The position numbers and the translations under genes were made by a program. Below, in pieces: positions 43,801 to 56,381 of a stretch of DNA of 64,000 nucleotides. The notes under the pieces were generated by a model that saw only the letters and a list, made by a program, of their open reading frames with translations, had not been told where the DNA came from and searched no databases. Numbering within the stretch: the stretch's first letter is position 1; each line of letters begins with the position of its first letter. The stretch spans positions 247,321 to 311,320 of the forward strand of contig UESW01001521.1 in the NCBI GenBank assembly GCA_900491605.1. Direction: 5' to 3'. This DNA comes from Calamus simplicifolius (Eukaryota; Streptophyta; Magnoliopsida; Arecales; Arecaceae).

Positions 43801-45360
43801 ACACTACAAGAAAATGCTGAAATACCAACAGATATTTTGCGTCGCTAAATAGCGACAAAATTGCAATGCTTGAGCGACCAAATCGTTAAACCGAAAAATA
43901 GCGATGAATTTAGCGACGCTTAAAATTTGCGTCGCATTTTAGCAACGAATTATAATGTGTTGCTAATTTTCATTGCCATTTTTGTTAGTTTTAGCGACGC
44001 ATAATATTTCGATAAAAATGATGCAATTATTTGCATCGCTAAAACTAAAGAAAATCGCAACAAAAATTTGCGACGCATTGTAATGCGTCACTTAATAGCG
44101 ATGTAAAGTTTAAGCGCTGCTAAATGCATTGCCATTTTTTGGTTTAATGATTTGGTCATTCAAGCATCGCAATTTGATCACTATTTAGCGATGCAAAATA
44201 TGCATCGCTAAGTGACGTTGCTATTTCAACATTTTGTTGTAGTCTGGTCTAAACCCATCCCCTCCAAGCTTTTTTTTTTTTTGATAAATTATCAGTAGCG
44301 GAAGCAATGTCGTCTGAACTTACTAGCAAGAATTGTGCACCTCTATTGCCATTATTATTTTCTGTATTCTCATCAGTAAATATGCCACCATATGCTGCAT
44401 TAGCTGCAATAACAACAAGTAACCCAGCAACCAGCTATAGAGTTTGATCTACTCTAATGAGCATAGCTATCTATGAAGTACATGCCTTACCTTTTACTTC
44501 CAACTTCTTTTTCAAAGGATGCAGAGGCACATTTGCAATAATAGCAAAGATAATGTAATTGTTATGGTTATGATTATGGTCAACTTGATCTTGTTCATTG
44601 GACCATGAGTTTTGTTATCCTTATTCTTGTTCATTGGGCAATGAGTTTTGTCAACCTTGCCCTTATCTGAAAGAAAACTGAGTACACAATCTCACTATAT
44701 GAAAATGCTAAAATAGCAATGTCACTTAGTGGCGTCGCTAAATAATGACCAAATTATGACACTTCAGCGACCAAATCGTTAAACCAAAAAATAGCGATGC
44801 ATTTAGCGAAGCTTAAACTATGCATTGCTGTTTAGGTTTAACGATTTAGTCAATCAAGAATCATAATTTGGTCGCTCTTTAGTGACGCTGCTAAGTAAGT
44901 CGCTATTTCAGCATTTTTTTGTAGTAAGATTACATACTCTATTTTCTTTCTGACAAGGGCGAGTTTGATAAAACTCATGGTCCAGTGATCAAGAACAAGG
45001 ATAACAAAACTCATGGTCTAGTGAACAATGTTAAGTTTACCATAATTATAGTCGCAACAATTTCATTATCTTTGCTATTATTGCAAATGTGCCTCTGCAT
45101 CCTTTAGAAAAAGAAGTTGGAAGTAAAAGGTAAGTCATGTACTTCATAGATAGCTATTCTAATTGGAATATATCAAACTCTACAGCTGATTGCTGAGTTG
45201 TTGCTATTCCAACTAATGCAGCATGTTTACTGATGAGAATACTGAAAGTAATGGTGGCAAAAGAAGTGCAGAGTTTTTGCCAATAAGTTTGGACAACATT
45301 GCTGCCGCTACTAATAATTTCTCAGAAGAAAATAAGCTTGGAGGAGGTGAGTTTGGACCA
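43801..45360. repeat. Array unit 4
   Basis: A 43801-44243; R 44244-44692; B 44693-44925; F 44926-45360. R4 has lost a base next to the tryptophan codon (CTTTTTCAAAGG). F4 lacks 10 bp near the ATGATGG phrase. Confidence 0.85.
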
Positions 45361-46923
45361 CACTACAAGAAAATGCTGAAATACCAACACATATTTTGCG
45401 TCGCTAAATAGCGACAAAATTGTGATGCTTGAGCGATCAAATCGTTAAACCAAAAAATAGCGATGCACTTAGCGACGCTTGAACTTTGCGTCGCATTTTA
45501 GCAACGTATTATAATGTGTTGTTAATTTTTGTTGCCATTTTTGTTAGTTTTAGCAATGCATAATATTTCGATAAAAATGATGCAATTATTTGCATCGCTA
45601 AAACTAAAGAAAATTGCAACAAAAATTAGCGACGCATTGTAATGTGCGCTTAATAGTGATGCAAAGTTTAAGCGCCGCTAAAGGCATTGCCATTTTTTGG
45701 TTTAATGATTGGTCGTTTAAGCATCGCAATTTGGTTGCTATTCAGCGATGCAAAATATGCGTCGCTAAGTGACGTTACTATTTCAACATTTTTTTGTAGT
45801 CCGGTCCAAACCCACCCCCTCCAAGCTTATTTTTTTTGAGAAATTATCAGTAGTGGCAGCAATGTCGTCCGAACTTATTGGCAAGAATTGTGCACATCTA
45901 TTGCCATTATTATTTTCTGTATTCTCATCAGTAAAAATGCCACCATATGTTGCATTAGCTACAATAGCAACAAGTAACCCATCAACCGGCTATAGAGTTT
46001 GATCTACTCCAATGAGCATAGCTATCTATGAAGTACATGCCTTACCTTTTACTTCCAACTTCTTTTTCCAAAGGATGCAGAGGCACATTTGCAATAATAG
46101 CAAAGATAATGTAATTGTTGTGGCTATGATTATGGTCAACTTGATCTTGTTCATTGGACCATGAGTTTTGTTATCCTTATTCTTGTTCATTGGATAATGA
46201 GTTTTGTCAACCTTGCCCTTATCTGAAAGAAAACTGAGTACACAATCTCACTATATGAAAACGCTGAAATAGCGATGTCACTTATCGGCGTCGCTAAATA
46301 GTGACCAAATTGCGATGCTTCAGTGACCAAATCGTTAAACCAAAAAATAGCGATGCATTTAGCGAAGCTTAAACTATGCATTGCTGTTTAGGTTTAACGA
46401 TTTAGTCAATCAAGAATCATAATTTGGTCGCTCTTTAGTGACGCTGCTAAGTAAGTCGCTATTTCAGCATTTTTTTGTAGTAAGATTACATACTCTATTT
46501 TCTTTTCGACAAGGGCGAGTTTTATAAAACTCATGGTCCAGTGAACAAGAACAAGGATAAAAAAACTCATGGTCTAGTGAACAATGTTAAGTTTACCATA
46601 ATTATAGCCGCAACAATTTCATTATCTTTGCTATTATTGCAAATGTGCCTCTGCATCCTTTAGAAAAAGAAGTTGGAAGTAAAAGGAAAGTCATGTGCTT
46701 CATAGATAGCTATTCTCATTGGAATAGATCAAACTCTAAAGTTGATTGCTGAGTTGCTATTCCAACTAATGCAGCATATGATGGCATGTTTACTGATGAG
46801 AATACTGAAAGTAATGGTGGCAATAGAAGTGCAGAGTTTTTGCCAATAAGTTTGGACAACATTGCTGCCGCTACTAATAATTTCTCAGAAGAAAATAAGC
46901 TTGGAGGGGGTGAGTTTGGACCG
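45361..46923. repeat. Array unit 5
   Basis: A 45361-45800; R 45801-46248; B 46249-46481; F 46482-46923. R5 and B5 carry private variants (GTTGCATTAGCTACAATAGC, CCCATCAACCGGC, AAACGCTGAAAT, CACTTATCGGCG) that recur in unit 9. Confidence 0.85.
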
Positions 46924-48508
46924 CACTACAAGAAAATGCTGAAATACCAACACATATTTTGCGTGGCTAAATAGCGACAAAATTGCGATGCTTGAGCGAC
47001 CAAATCGTTAAACCGAAAAATAGCGAAGCACTTAGCGACGCTTAAACTTTGCGTCGCATTTTAGCAACGCATTATAATGTGTTGCTAATTTTTGTTGCCA
47101 TTTTTGTTAGTTTTAGCGACGCATAATATTTCGATAAAAATGATGCAATTATTTGCATCGCTAAAACTAAAGAAAATCGCAACAAAAATTAGCGACGCAT
47201 TACAATGTGTCGCTTAATAGCGACGCATTACAATGCGTCGCTTAATAGCGTTGCAAAGTTTAAGCGCCGCTAAATGCATTGCCATTTTTTGGTTTAATGA
47301 TTTGGTCATTCAAGCGTCACAATTTGGTCGCTATTTAGCGATGCAAATATGCGTCGCAAAGTGACGTTGCTATTTCAACATTTTTTTGTAGTTCGGTCCA
47401 AACCCACCCCATCCAAGCTTATTTTTTTTTGAGAAATTATCAGTAGCGGCAGCAATGTCGTCCAAACTTATTGGCAAGAACTGTGCACCTCTATTGCCAT
47501 TATTATTTTCTGTATTCTCATCAGTAAATATGCCACCATATGCTGCATTAGCTGCAATAGCAACAAGTAACCCAGCAACCAGCTATAGAGTTTGATCTAC
47601 TCCAATGAGCATAGCTATCTATGAAGTACATGCCTTACCTTTTACTTCCAACTTCTTTTTCCAAAGGATGCAGAGGCACATTTGCAATAATAGCAAAGAT
47701 AATGTAATTGTTGTGGCTATGATTATGGTCAACTTGATCTTGTTCATTGGACCATGAGTTTTGTTATCCTTATTCTTGTTCATTGGATAATGAGTTTTGT
47801 CAACCTTGCCCTTATCTGAAAAAAAACTGAGTACGCAATCTCACTATATAAAAATGCTGAAATAGCGATGTCACTTAGCGGCGTCGCTAAATAGTAACCA
47901 AATTGCAACGCTTCAGCGACCAAATCGTTAAACCAAAAAATAGCGATGCTTAAACTATGCATTGCTGTTTAGGTTTAACGATTTAGTCATTCAAGCATCA
48001 TAATTTGGTCCCTCTTTAATGACGCTGCTAAGTAAGTCGCTATTTCAGCATTTTTTTGTAGTAAGATTACATACTTAATATTTTCTTTCCGACAAAGGCG
48101 AGTTTGATAAAACTTATGGTCCAGTGAACAAGAACAAGGATAACAAAACTCATGGTTAGTGAACAATGTTAAGTTTACCATAATTATAGCTGCAACAATT
48201 TCTTTATCTTTGCTATTATTGCAAATGTGCCTCTGCATCCTTTAGAAAAAGAAGTTGGAAGTAAAAGGTAAGTCATGTGCTTCATATATAGCTATTCTCA
48301 TTGGAATAAATCAAACTCTACAGCTGATTGCTGGGTTGTTGCTATTCCAACTAATGCAGCATATGATGGCATGTTTACTGATGAGAATATTGAAAGTAAT
48401 GGTGGCAATAGAAGTGCAAAGTTTTTGCCAATAAGTTTGGACAACAATGCTGCCGCTACTAATAATTTCTCAGAAGAAAATAAGCTTGGAAGGGGTGAGT
48501 TTGGACCG
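46924..48508. repeat. Array unit 6
   Basis: A 46924-47392 (with a 31-bp internal duplication of AGCGACGCATTACAATG..GTCGCTTAAT); R 47393-47841; B 47842-48062 (12-bp deletion); F 48063-48508. Confidence 0.85.
47393..47841 (-). pseudogene. Receptor-like-kinase fragment, reverse copy R6 (typical reverse copy)
   Basis: Minus strand. The same fragment as F but a separate lineage: it keeps the tryptophan codon after the transmembrane helix (TTTGGAAAAAG), the GTAAGG donor and the TTGCAG acceptor. Splicing would join KKKLEVK to ANAAYGG and run on through ENTENNNGNRGAQF, 'PISLDDIAAATDNFS' and a GFGPNYK-like loop start. Reverse copies read NNNGN where forward copies read SNGGN. No kinase catalytic motif is present. 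It lies between A6 and B6, so it pairs with F5 on one side and F6 on the other. Confidence 0.8.
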
Positions 48509-50089
48509 CACTACAAGAAAATGCTGAAATACCAACACATATTTTGCGTAGCTAAATAGCGACAAAATTGCGATGCTTGAGCGACCAAATCGTTAAACCG
48601 AAAAATAGCGATGCACTTAGCGACGCTTAAACTTTGCGTCGCATTTTAGCAACGCATTATAATATGTTGCTAATTTTCATTGCCATTTTTGTTAGTTTTA
48701 GCAACGCATAATATTTCGATAAAAATGATGCAATTATTTGCATCGCTAAAACAAAGAAAATCGCAACAAAAATTAGCGACGCATTGTAGCGATGCATTAT
48801 AATGCGTCGCTTAATAGCGATGCAAAGTTTAAGCGCCGCTAAATGCATTGCCATTTTTTGGTTTAATGATTTGGTCATTCAAGCGTCGCAATTTGGTCGC
48901 TATTTAGCGATGCAAAATATGCGTCGCTAAGTGACGTTGCTATTTCAACATTTTTTTGTAGTCCGGTCCAAACCCACCCCCTTCAAGCTTTTTTTTTTTG
49001 AGAAATTATCAGTAGTGGCGGCAATGTTGTCCGAACTTATTGGCAAGAATTGTGCACCTCTATTGCCATTATTATTTCCTGTATTGTCATCAGTAAATAT
49101 GCCACCATATGCTGCATTAGCTACAATAGCAACAAGTAACCCATCAACCGGCTATAGAGTTTGATCTACTCCAATGAGCATAGCTATCTATGAAGTACAT
49201 GCCTTACCTTTTACTTCCAACTTCTTTTTTCAAAGGGTGCAGAGGCACATTTGCAATAATAGCAAAGATAATGTAACTGTTGTGGCTATGATTATGGTCA
49301 ACTTGATCTTGTTCATTGGACCATGAGTTTTGTTATCCTTATTCTTGTTCATTGGACAATGAGTTTTGTCAACCTTGCCCTTATTTGAAAGAAAACTGAG
49401 TACGCAATCTCACTATATGAAAATGCTGAAATAGCGATGTCACTTAGCGGCGTCGCTAAATAGTGACCAAATTACGACGCTTCAGCGACCAAATCGTTAA
49501 ACCAAAAAATAGAGATGCATTTAGCGAAGCTTAAACTATGCAATCCTGTTTAGGTTTAATGATTTAGTTATTCAAGCATCATAATTTGGTCACTTTTTAA
49601 TGATGCTGCTAAGTAAGTCGCTATTTCAGCATTTTTTTGTAGTAAGATTACATACTCTATTTTCTTTCCGACAAGGGCGAGTTTGATAAAACTCATGGTC
49701 CAGTGAACAAGAACAAGGATAATAAAACTTATGGTCTAGTGAACAATGTTAAGTTTACCATAATTATAGCTGCAACAATTTCATTATCTTTGCTATTATT
49801 GCAATTGTGCCTCTGCATCCTTTAGAAAAAGAAGTTGGAAGTAAAATGTAAGTCAATGTGCTTCATAGATAGCTATTCTCATTAGAATAGATCAAACTCT
49901 ACAGCTGATTGCTGAGTTGTTGCTATTCCAACTAATGCAGCATATGATGGCATGTTTACTGATGAGAATACTGAAAGTAATGGTGGCAATAGAAGTGCAG
50001 AGTTTTTGCCAATAAGTTTGGACAACATTGATGCCGCTACTAATAATTTCTTAAAAGAAAATAAGCTTGGAGGGGGTAAGTTTAGACCG
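48509..50089. repeat. Array unit 7
   Basis: A 48509-48962; R 48963-49410; B 49411-49643; F 49644-50089. Private variants (TATTTCCTGTATTGTCATCAG in R; CTATGCAATCCTG in B; ATTGATGCCGC and GGTAAGTTTAGACCG in F) recur in unit 11. Confidence 0.85.
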
Positions 50090-51655
50090 CACTACAAGAA
50101 AATGCTGAAATACCAACACATATTTTGTGTCGCTAAATAGCGACAAAATTGCGATGCTTGAGCGACCAAATCGTTAAACCGAAAAATAGCGATGCACTTA
50201 GCGACGCTTAAACTTTGCGTCGCATTTTAGCAATGCATTATAATGTGTTGCTAATTTTCGTTGCCATTTTTGTTAGTTTTAGCGACACATAATATTTCGA
50301 TAAAAATGATGCAATTATTTGCATCGCTAAAACTAAAGAAAATCGCAACAAAAATTAGCGACGCATTGTAATGTGTCGCTTAATAGTGATGCAAAGTTTA
50401 AGCGCCGATAAATGCATTGCCATTTTTTGGTTTAATGATTGGTCATTTAAGCATCGCAATTTGGTCGCTATTTAGCGATGCAAAATATGCGTCGCTAAGT
50501 GACGTTGCTATTTCAACATTTTTTTGTAGTCCGGTCTAAACCCACCCCCTCTAAGCTTATTTTTTTGATAAATTATCAGTAGCGGCAGCAATGTCGTTCG
50601 AACTTATTGGCAAGAATTGTGCACCTCTATTGCCATTATTATTTTCTGTATTCTCATCAGTAAATATGCCACCATATGCTGCATTAGCTGCAATAGCAAC
50701 AAGTAACCCAGCAACCGGCTATAGAGTTTGATCTACTCCAATGAGCATAGCTATCTATGAAGTACATGCCTTACCTTTTACTTCCAACTTCTTTTTAAAG
50801 GATGTAGAGGCACATTTGCAATAATAGCAAAGATAATGTAATTGTTGTGGCTATGATTATGGTCAACTTGATCTTGTTCATTGGACCATGAGTTTTGTTA
50901 TCCTTATTTTTGTTCATTGGACAATGAGTTTTGTTAACCTTGCCCTTATCTGAAAGAAAACTGAGTACGCAATCTCACTATATGAAAATGCTGAAATAGC
51001 GATGTCACTTAGCGGCGTCGCTAAATAGTGACCAAATTGCGACGCTTCAGCGACCAAATCGTTAAACCAAAAAATAGCGATGCATTTAGCGAAGCTTAAA
51101 CTATGCCTTGCTGTTTAGGTTTAACGATTTAGTCATTCAAGCATCATAATTTGGTCGCTCTTTAATGATGCTGCTAAGTAAGTCGCTATTTCAGCATTTT
51201 TTTGTAGTAAGATTATATACTCAATATTTTATTTCCGACAAGGGCGAGTTTGATAAAACTCATGGTCCAGTGAACAAGAACAAGGATAACAAAACTCATG
51301 GTCTAGTGAACAATGTTAAGTTTACCATAATTATAGCCGCAACAATTTTATTATCTTTGCTATTATTGCAAATGTGCCTCTGCATCCTTTAGAAAAAGAA
51401 GTTGGAAGTAAAAGGTAAGTCATGTGGTTCATAGATAGCTACTCTCATTGGAATAGATCAAACTCTACAGCTGATTGCTGGGTTGTTGCTATTCCAACTA
51501 ATGCAGCATATGATGGCATGTTTACTGATGAGAATACTGAAAGTAATGGTGGCAATAGAAGTGCAGAGTTTTTGCCAATAAGTTTGGACAATAATGCTGC
51601 CGCTACTAATAATTTTTTGGAAGAAAATAAGCTTGGAGGGGGTGAGTTTGGACCG
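50090..51655. repeat. Array unit 8
   Basis: A 50090-50530; R 50531-50975; B 50976-51208; F 51209-51655. Private variants (GCGCCGATAAATGC in A; CCCCCTCTAAGC and GATAAATTATC in R; CTATGCCTTGCTG in B) recur in unit 12. Confidence 0.85.
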
Positions 51656-53223
51656 CACTACAAGAAAATGCTGAAATACCAACACATATTTTGCGTCGCT
51701 AAATAGCGACAAAATTGCGATGCTTGAGCGACCAAATCGTTAAACCGAAAAATAGCGATGCACTTAGTGACGCTTAAACTTTGCGTCGCATTTTAGCAAC
51801 GCATTATAATGTGTTGCTAATTTTCTTTGCCATTTTTGTTAGTTTTAGCGACGCATAATATTTCGATAAAAATGATGCAATTATTTGCATCGCTAAAACT
51901 AAAGAAAATTGCAACAAAAATTAGCGACGTATTGTAATGTTTCGCTTAATAGTGATACAAAGTTTAAGCGCCGCTAAATGCATTGCCATTTTTTGGTTTA
52001 ATGATTGGTCATTTAAGCATCGCAATTTGGTCGCTATTTAGCGATGCAAAATATGCATCGCTAAGTGAAGTTGCTATTTCAACATTTTTTTGTAGTCCAG
52101 TCCAAACCCACCCCCTCCAAGCTTATTTTTTTTGAGAAATTATCAGTAGTGGTAGCAATGTCGTCCGAACTTATTGGCAAAATTGTGCACCTCTATTGCC
52201 ATTATTATTTTCTGTATTCTCATCAGTAAATATGCCGCCATATGTTGCATTAGCTACAATAGCAACAAGTAACCCATCAACCGGCTATAGAGTTTGATCT
52301 ACTCCAATGAGCATAGCTATCTATGAAGTACATGCCTTACCTTTTACTTCCAACTTCTTTTTCCAAAGGATGTAGAGGCACATTTGCAATAATAGCAAAG
52401 ATAATGTAATTGTTGTGGCTATGATTATGGTCAACTTGATCTTGTTCATTGGACCATGAGTTTTGTTATCCTTATTCTTGTTCATTGGATAATGAGTTTT
52501 GTCAACCTTGCCCTTATCTGAAAGAAAACTGAGTACACAATCTCACTATATGAAAACGCTGAAATAACGATGTCACTTATCGGCGTCGCTAAATAGTGAC
52601 CAAATTGCGACTCTTCAGCGACCAAATCGTTAAACCAAAAAATAGCGATGCATTTAGTTAAGCTTAAACTATGCATTGCTGTTTAGGTTTAATGATTTAG
52701 TCATTCAAGCATTATAATTTGGTCGCTCTTTAATGATGCTGCTAAGTAAGTCGCTATTTCAGCATTTTTTTGTAGTAAGATTACATACTCAATATTTTCT
52801 TTCCAACAAGGGCGAGTTTGATAAAACTCATGGTCCAATGAACAAGAACAAGGATAACAAAACTCATGGTCTAGTGAACAATGTTAAGTTTACCATAATT
52901 ATAGCCGCAACAATTTCATTATCTTTGCTATTATTGCAAATGTGCCTCTGCATCCCTTAGAAAAAGAAGTTGGAAGTAAAAGGTAAGTCATGTGGTTCAT
53001 AGATAGCTATTCTCATTGGAATAGATCAAACTCTACAACTGATTGCTGGGTTGTTACTATTCCAACTAATGCAGCATTTGATGGCATGTTTACTGATGAG
53101 AATACTGAAAGTAATGGTGGCAATAGAAGTGCAGAGTTTTTGCCAATAAGTTTGGACAACAATGCTGCCGCTACTAATAATTTCTTAGAAGAAAATAAGC
53201 TTGGAGGGGGTGAGTTTGGACCG
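51656..53223. repeat. Array unit 9
   Basis: A 51656-52096; R 52097-52543; B 52544-52776; F 52777-53223. R9/B9 match R5/B5 in private variants. Confidence 0.85.
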
Positions 53224-53665
53224 CACTACAAGAGAATGCTGAAATACCAACACATATTTTGCGTAGCTAAATAGCGATAAAATTGCGATGCTTGAGCGAT
53301 CAAATTGTTAAACCGAAAAATAGCGATGCACTTAGCGATGCTTAAACTTTGCATCGCATTTTATCAACGCATTATAATGTGTTGCTAATTTTCGTTGCCA
53401 TTTTTGTTAGTTTTAGCGACGCATAATATTTCGATAAAAATGATGCATTTATTTGTATCGCTAAAACTAAAGAAAATCGCAACAAAAATTAGCGACGCAT
53501 TACAATGCGTCGCTTAATAGCGATGCAAAGTTTAAGCGCCGCTAAATGCATTGCCATTTTTTGGTTTAATGATTTGGTCATTCAAGCATCGCAATTTGGT
53601 CGCTATTTAGCGATGCAAAATATGCGTCGCTAAGTGACATTGCTATTTCAATATTTTTTTGTAGT
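53224..53665. mobile_element. CACTA-like foldback element A (example A10, 442 bp)
   Basis: Begins CACTACAAGAGAATGCTGAAAT and ends TATTTCAATATTTTTTTGTAGT, that is, CACTA-type terminal inverted repeats as in the En/Spm superfamily. Each half carries several copies of TAGCGACGC / GCGTCGCTA in both directions, like the subterminal transposase-binding repeats of CACTA elements. The two halves are complementary over about 200 bp, so the element folds on itself around a short centre near CGATAAAAATGATGC. No coding capacity. The flanks are inverted (GGACCG / CGGTCC), so no direct 3-bp target duplication can be seen. Confidence 0.7.
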
Positions 53666-54114
53666 TCGGTCTAAACCCACCCCCTCCAAGCTTTTTTTTT
53701 TTTGAGAAATTATCAGTAGTGGCAGCAATGTCGTCCGAACTTATAGGCAAGAATTGTGCACCTCTATTGCCATTATTATTTTCTGTATTCTCATCAGTAA
53801 ATATGCCACCATATGCTGCACTAGCTGAAATAGTAACAAGTAACCCAGCAACCGGCTATAGAGTTTGATCTACTCCAATGAGCATAGCTATCTATGAAGT
53901 ACATGCCTTACCTTTTACTTCCAACTTCTTTTTCCAAAGGATGTAGATGCACATTTGCAATAATAGCAAAGATAATGTAATTGTTGTGGCTATGATTATG
54001 GTCAACTTGATCTTGTTCATTGGACCATGAGTTTTGTTATCCTTATTCTTGTTCATTGGACAATGAGTTTTGTCAACCTTGCCCTTATCTGAAAGAAAAC
54101 TGAGTACGCATTCT

Positions 54115-54347
54115 TACTATATGAAAATGCTGAAATAGCGATGTCACTTAGCGGCATCGCTAAATAGTGACCAAATTGCGACGCTTCAGCGACCAAATTA
54201 TTAAACCAAAAAATAGCGATGCATTTAGCGAAGCTTAAACTATGCATTGCTGTTTAGGTTTAACGATTTAGTCATTCAAGCATCATAATTTGGTCGCTCT
54301 TTAGTGACGCTGCTAAGTAAGTCGCTATTTCAGCATTTTTTTGTAGT
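54115..54347. mobile_element. CACTA-like foldback element B (example B10, 233 bp)
   Basis: Ends (ACTATATGAAAATGCTGAAATAG / CTATTTCAGCATTTTTTTGTAGT) and internal TAGCGATG/GTCGCTA phrases show it is a short relative of A with the middle deleted. The arms pair over about 110 bp around GCATTGCTGTTTAGG. Its left end is worn (TATATG instead of TACAAG). It sits between the outer ends of R and F, as A sits between their kinase ends. Confidence 0.7.
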
Positions 54348-54791
54348 AAGATTACATACTCAATATTTTCTTTCCGACAAGGGCGAGTTTGATAAAACTC
54401 ATGGTCCAGTGAACAAGAACAATGATAACAAAACTCATGGTCTAGTGAACAATGTTAAGTTTACCATAATTATAGCCGCAACAATTTCATTATCTTTGCT
54501 ATTATTGCAAATGTGCCTCTGCATCCTTTAGAAAAAGAAGTTGGAAGTAAAAGGTAAGTCATGTGGTTCATAGATAGCTACTCTCATTGGAATAGATCAA
54601 ACTCTACAGCTGATTGCTGGGTTGCTATTCCAACTAATGCAGCATATGATGGCATGTTTACTAATGAGAATACTGAAAGTAATGGTGGCAATAGAAGTGC
54701 AGAGTTTTTGCCAATAAGTTTGGACAATAATGCTGCCGCTACTAATAATTTCTCAGAAGAAAATAAGCTTGGAGAGGGTGAGTTTGGACCG

Positions 54792-56381
54792 CACTACAAG
54801 AAAATGCTGAAATACCAACACATATTTTGCGTCGCTAAATAGCAACAAAATTGCGATGCTTGAGCGACCAAATCGTTAAACCGAAAAATAGCGATGCACT
54901 TAGCGACGCTTAAACTTTGCGTCGCATTTTAGCAACGCATTATAATGTGTTGTTAATTTTCTTTGCCATTTTTGTTAGTTTTAACGACGCATAATATTTC
55001 GATAAAAATGATGCAATTATTTGCATCGCTAAAACTAAAGAAAATTGCAACAAAAATTAGCAACGCATTGTAATGTGTCGCTTAATAGTGATGCAAAGTT
55101 TAAGCGCCGCTAAATGCATTGCCATTTTTTGGTTTAATGATTTGGTCATTCAAGCGTCGCAATTTGGTCGCTATTTAGCGATGCAAAATATGCGTCGCTA
55201 AGTGACGTTGCTATTTCAACATTTTTTTGTAGTCCGGTCCAAACCCACCCCCTTCCGGTCCAAACCCACCCCCTTCAAGCTTATTTTTTTTTGAGAAATT
55301 ATCAGTAGTGGCGGCAATGTTGTCCGAACTTATTGGCAAGAATTGTGCACCTCTATTGCCATTATTATTTCCTGTATTGTCATCAGTAAATATGCCACCA
55401 TATGCTGCATTAGCTACAATAGCAACAAGTAACCCAGCAACCGGCTATAGAGTTTGATCTACTCCAATGAGCATAGCTATCTATGAAGTACATGCCTTAC
55501 CTTTTACTTCCAACTTCTTTTTTCAAAGGATGCAGAGGCACATTTGCAATAATAGCAAAGATAATGTAACTGTTGTGGCTATGATTATGGTCAACTTGAT
55601 CTTGTTCATTGGACCATGAGTTTTGTTATCCTTATTCTTGTTCATTGGACAATGAGTTTTGTCAACTTGCCCTTATTTGAAAGAAAACTGAGTACGCAAT
55701 CTCACTATATGAAAATGCTGAAATAGCGATGTCACTTAGCGGCGTCGCTAAATAGTGACCAAATTACGACGCTTAAGCGACCAAATCGTTAAACCAAAAA
55801 ATAGCGATGCATTTAGCGAAGCTTAAACTATGCAATCCTGTTTAGGTTTAACGATTTAGTTATTCAAGCATCATAATTTGGTCACTTTTTAATGATGCTG
55901 CTAAGTAAGTCGCTATTTCAGCATTTTTTTGTAGTAAGATTACATACTCTATTTTCTTTCCGGCAAGGGCGAGTTTGATAAAACTCATGGTCCAGTGAAC
56001 AAGAACAAGGATAATAAAACTTATGGTCTAGTGAACAATGTTAAGTTTACCATAATTATAGCTGCAACAATTTCATTATCTTTGCTATTATTGCAATTGT
56101 GCCTCCGCATCCTTTAGAAAAAGAAGTTGGAAGTAAAATGTAAGTCAATGTGCTTCATAGATAGCTATTCTCATTAGAATAGATCAAACTCTACAGCTGA
56201 TTGCTGAGTTGTTGCTATTCCAACTAATGCAGCATATGATGGCATGTTTACTGATGAGAATACTGAAAGTAATGGTGGCAATAGAAGTGCAGAGTTTTTG
56301 CCAATAAGTTTGGACAACATTGATGCCGCTACTAATAATTTCTCAAAAGAAAATAAGCTTGGAGGGGGTAAGTTTAGACCG
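54792..56381. repeat. Array unit 11
   Basis: A 54792-55233; R 55234-55702; B 55703-55935; F 55936-56381. The start of R11 has a fresh tandem duplication of TCCGGTCCAAACCCACCCCC (about 55234-55277). Otherwise it is near-identical in private variants to unit 7. Confidence 0.85.

Larger units (their letters stand above)
53224..54791. repeat. Array unit 10
   Basis: A 53224-53665; R 53666-54114; B 54115-54347; F 54348-54791. A regular unit, close to the array consensus. Confidence 0.85.
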
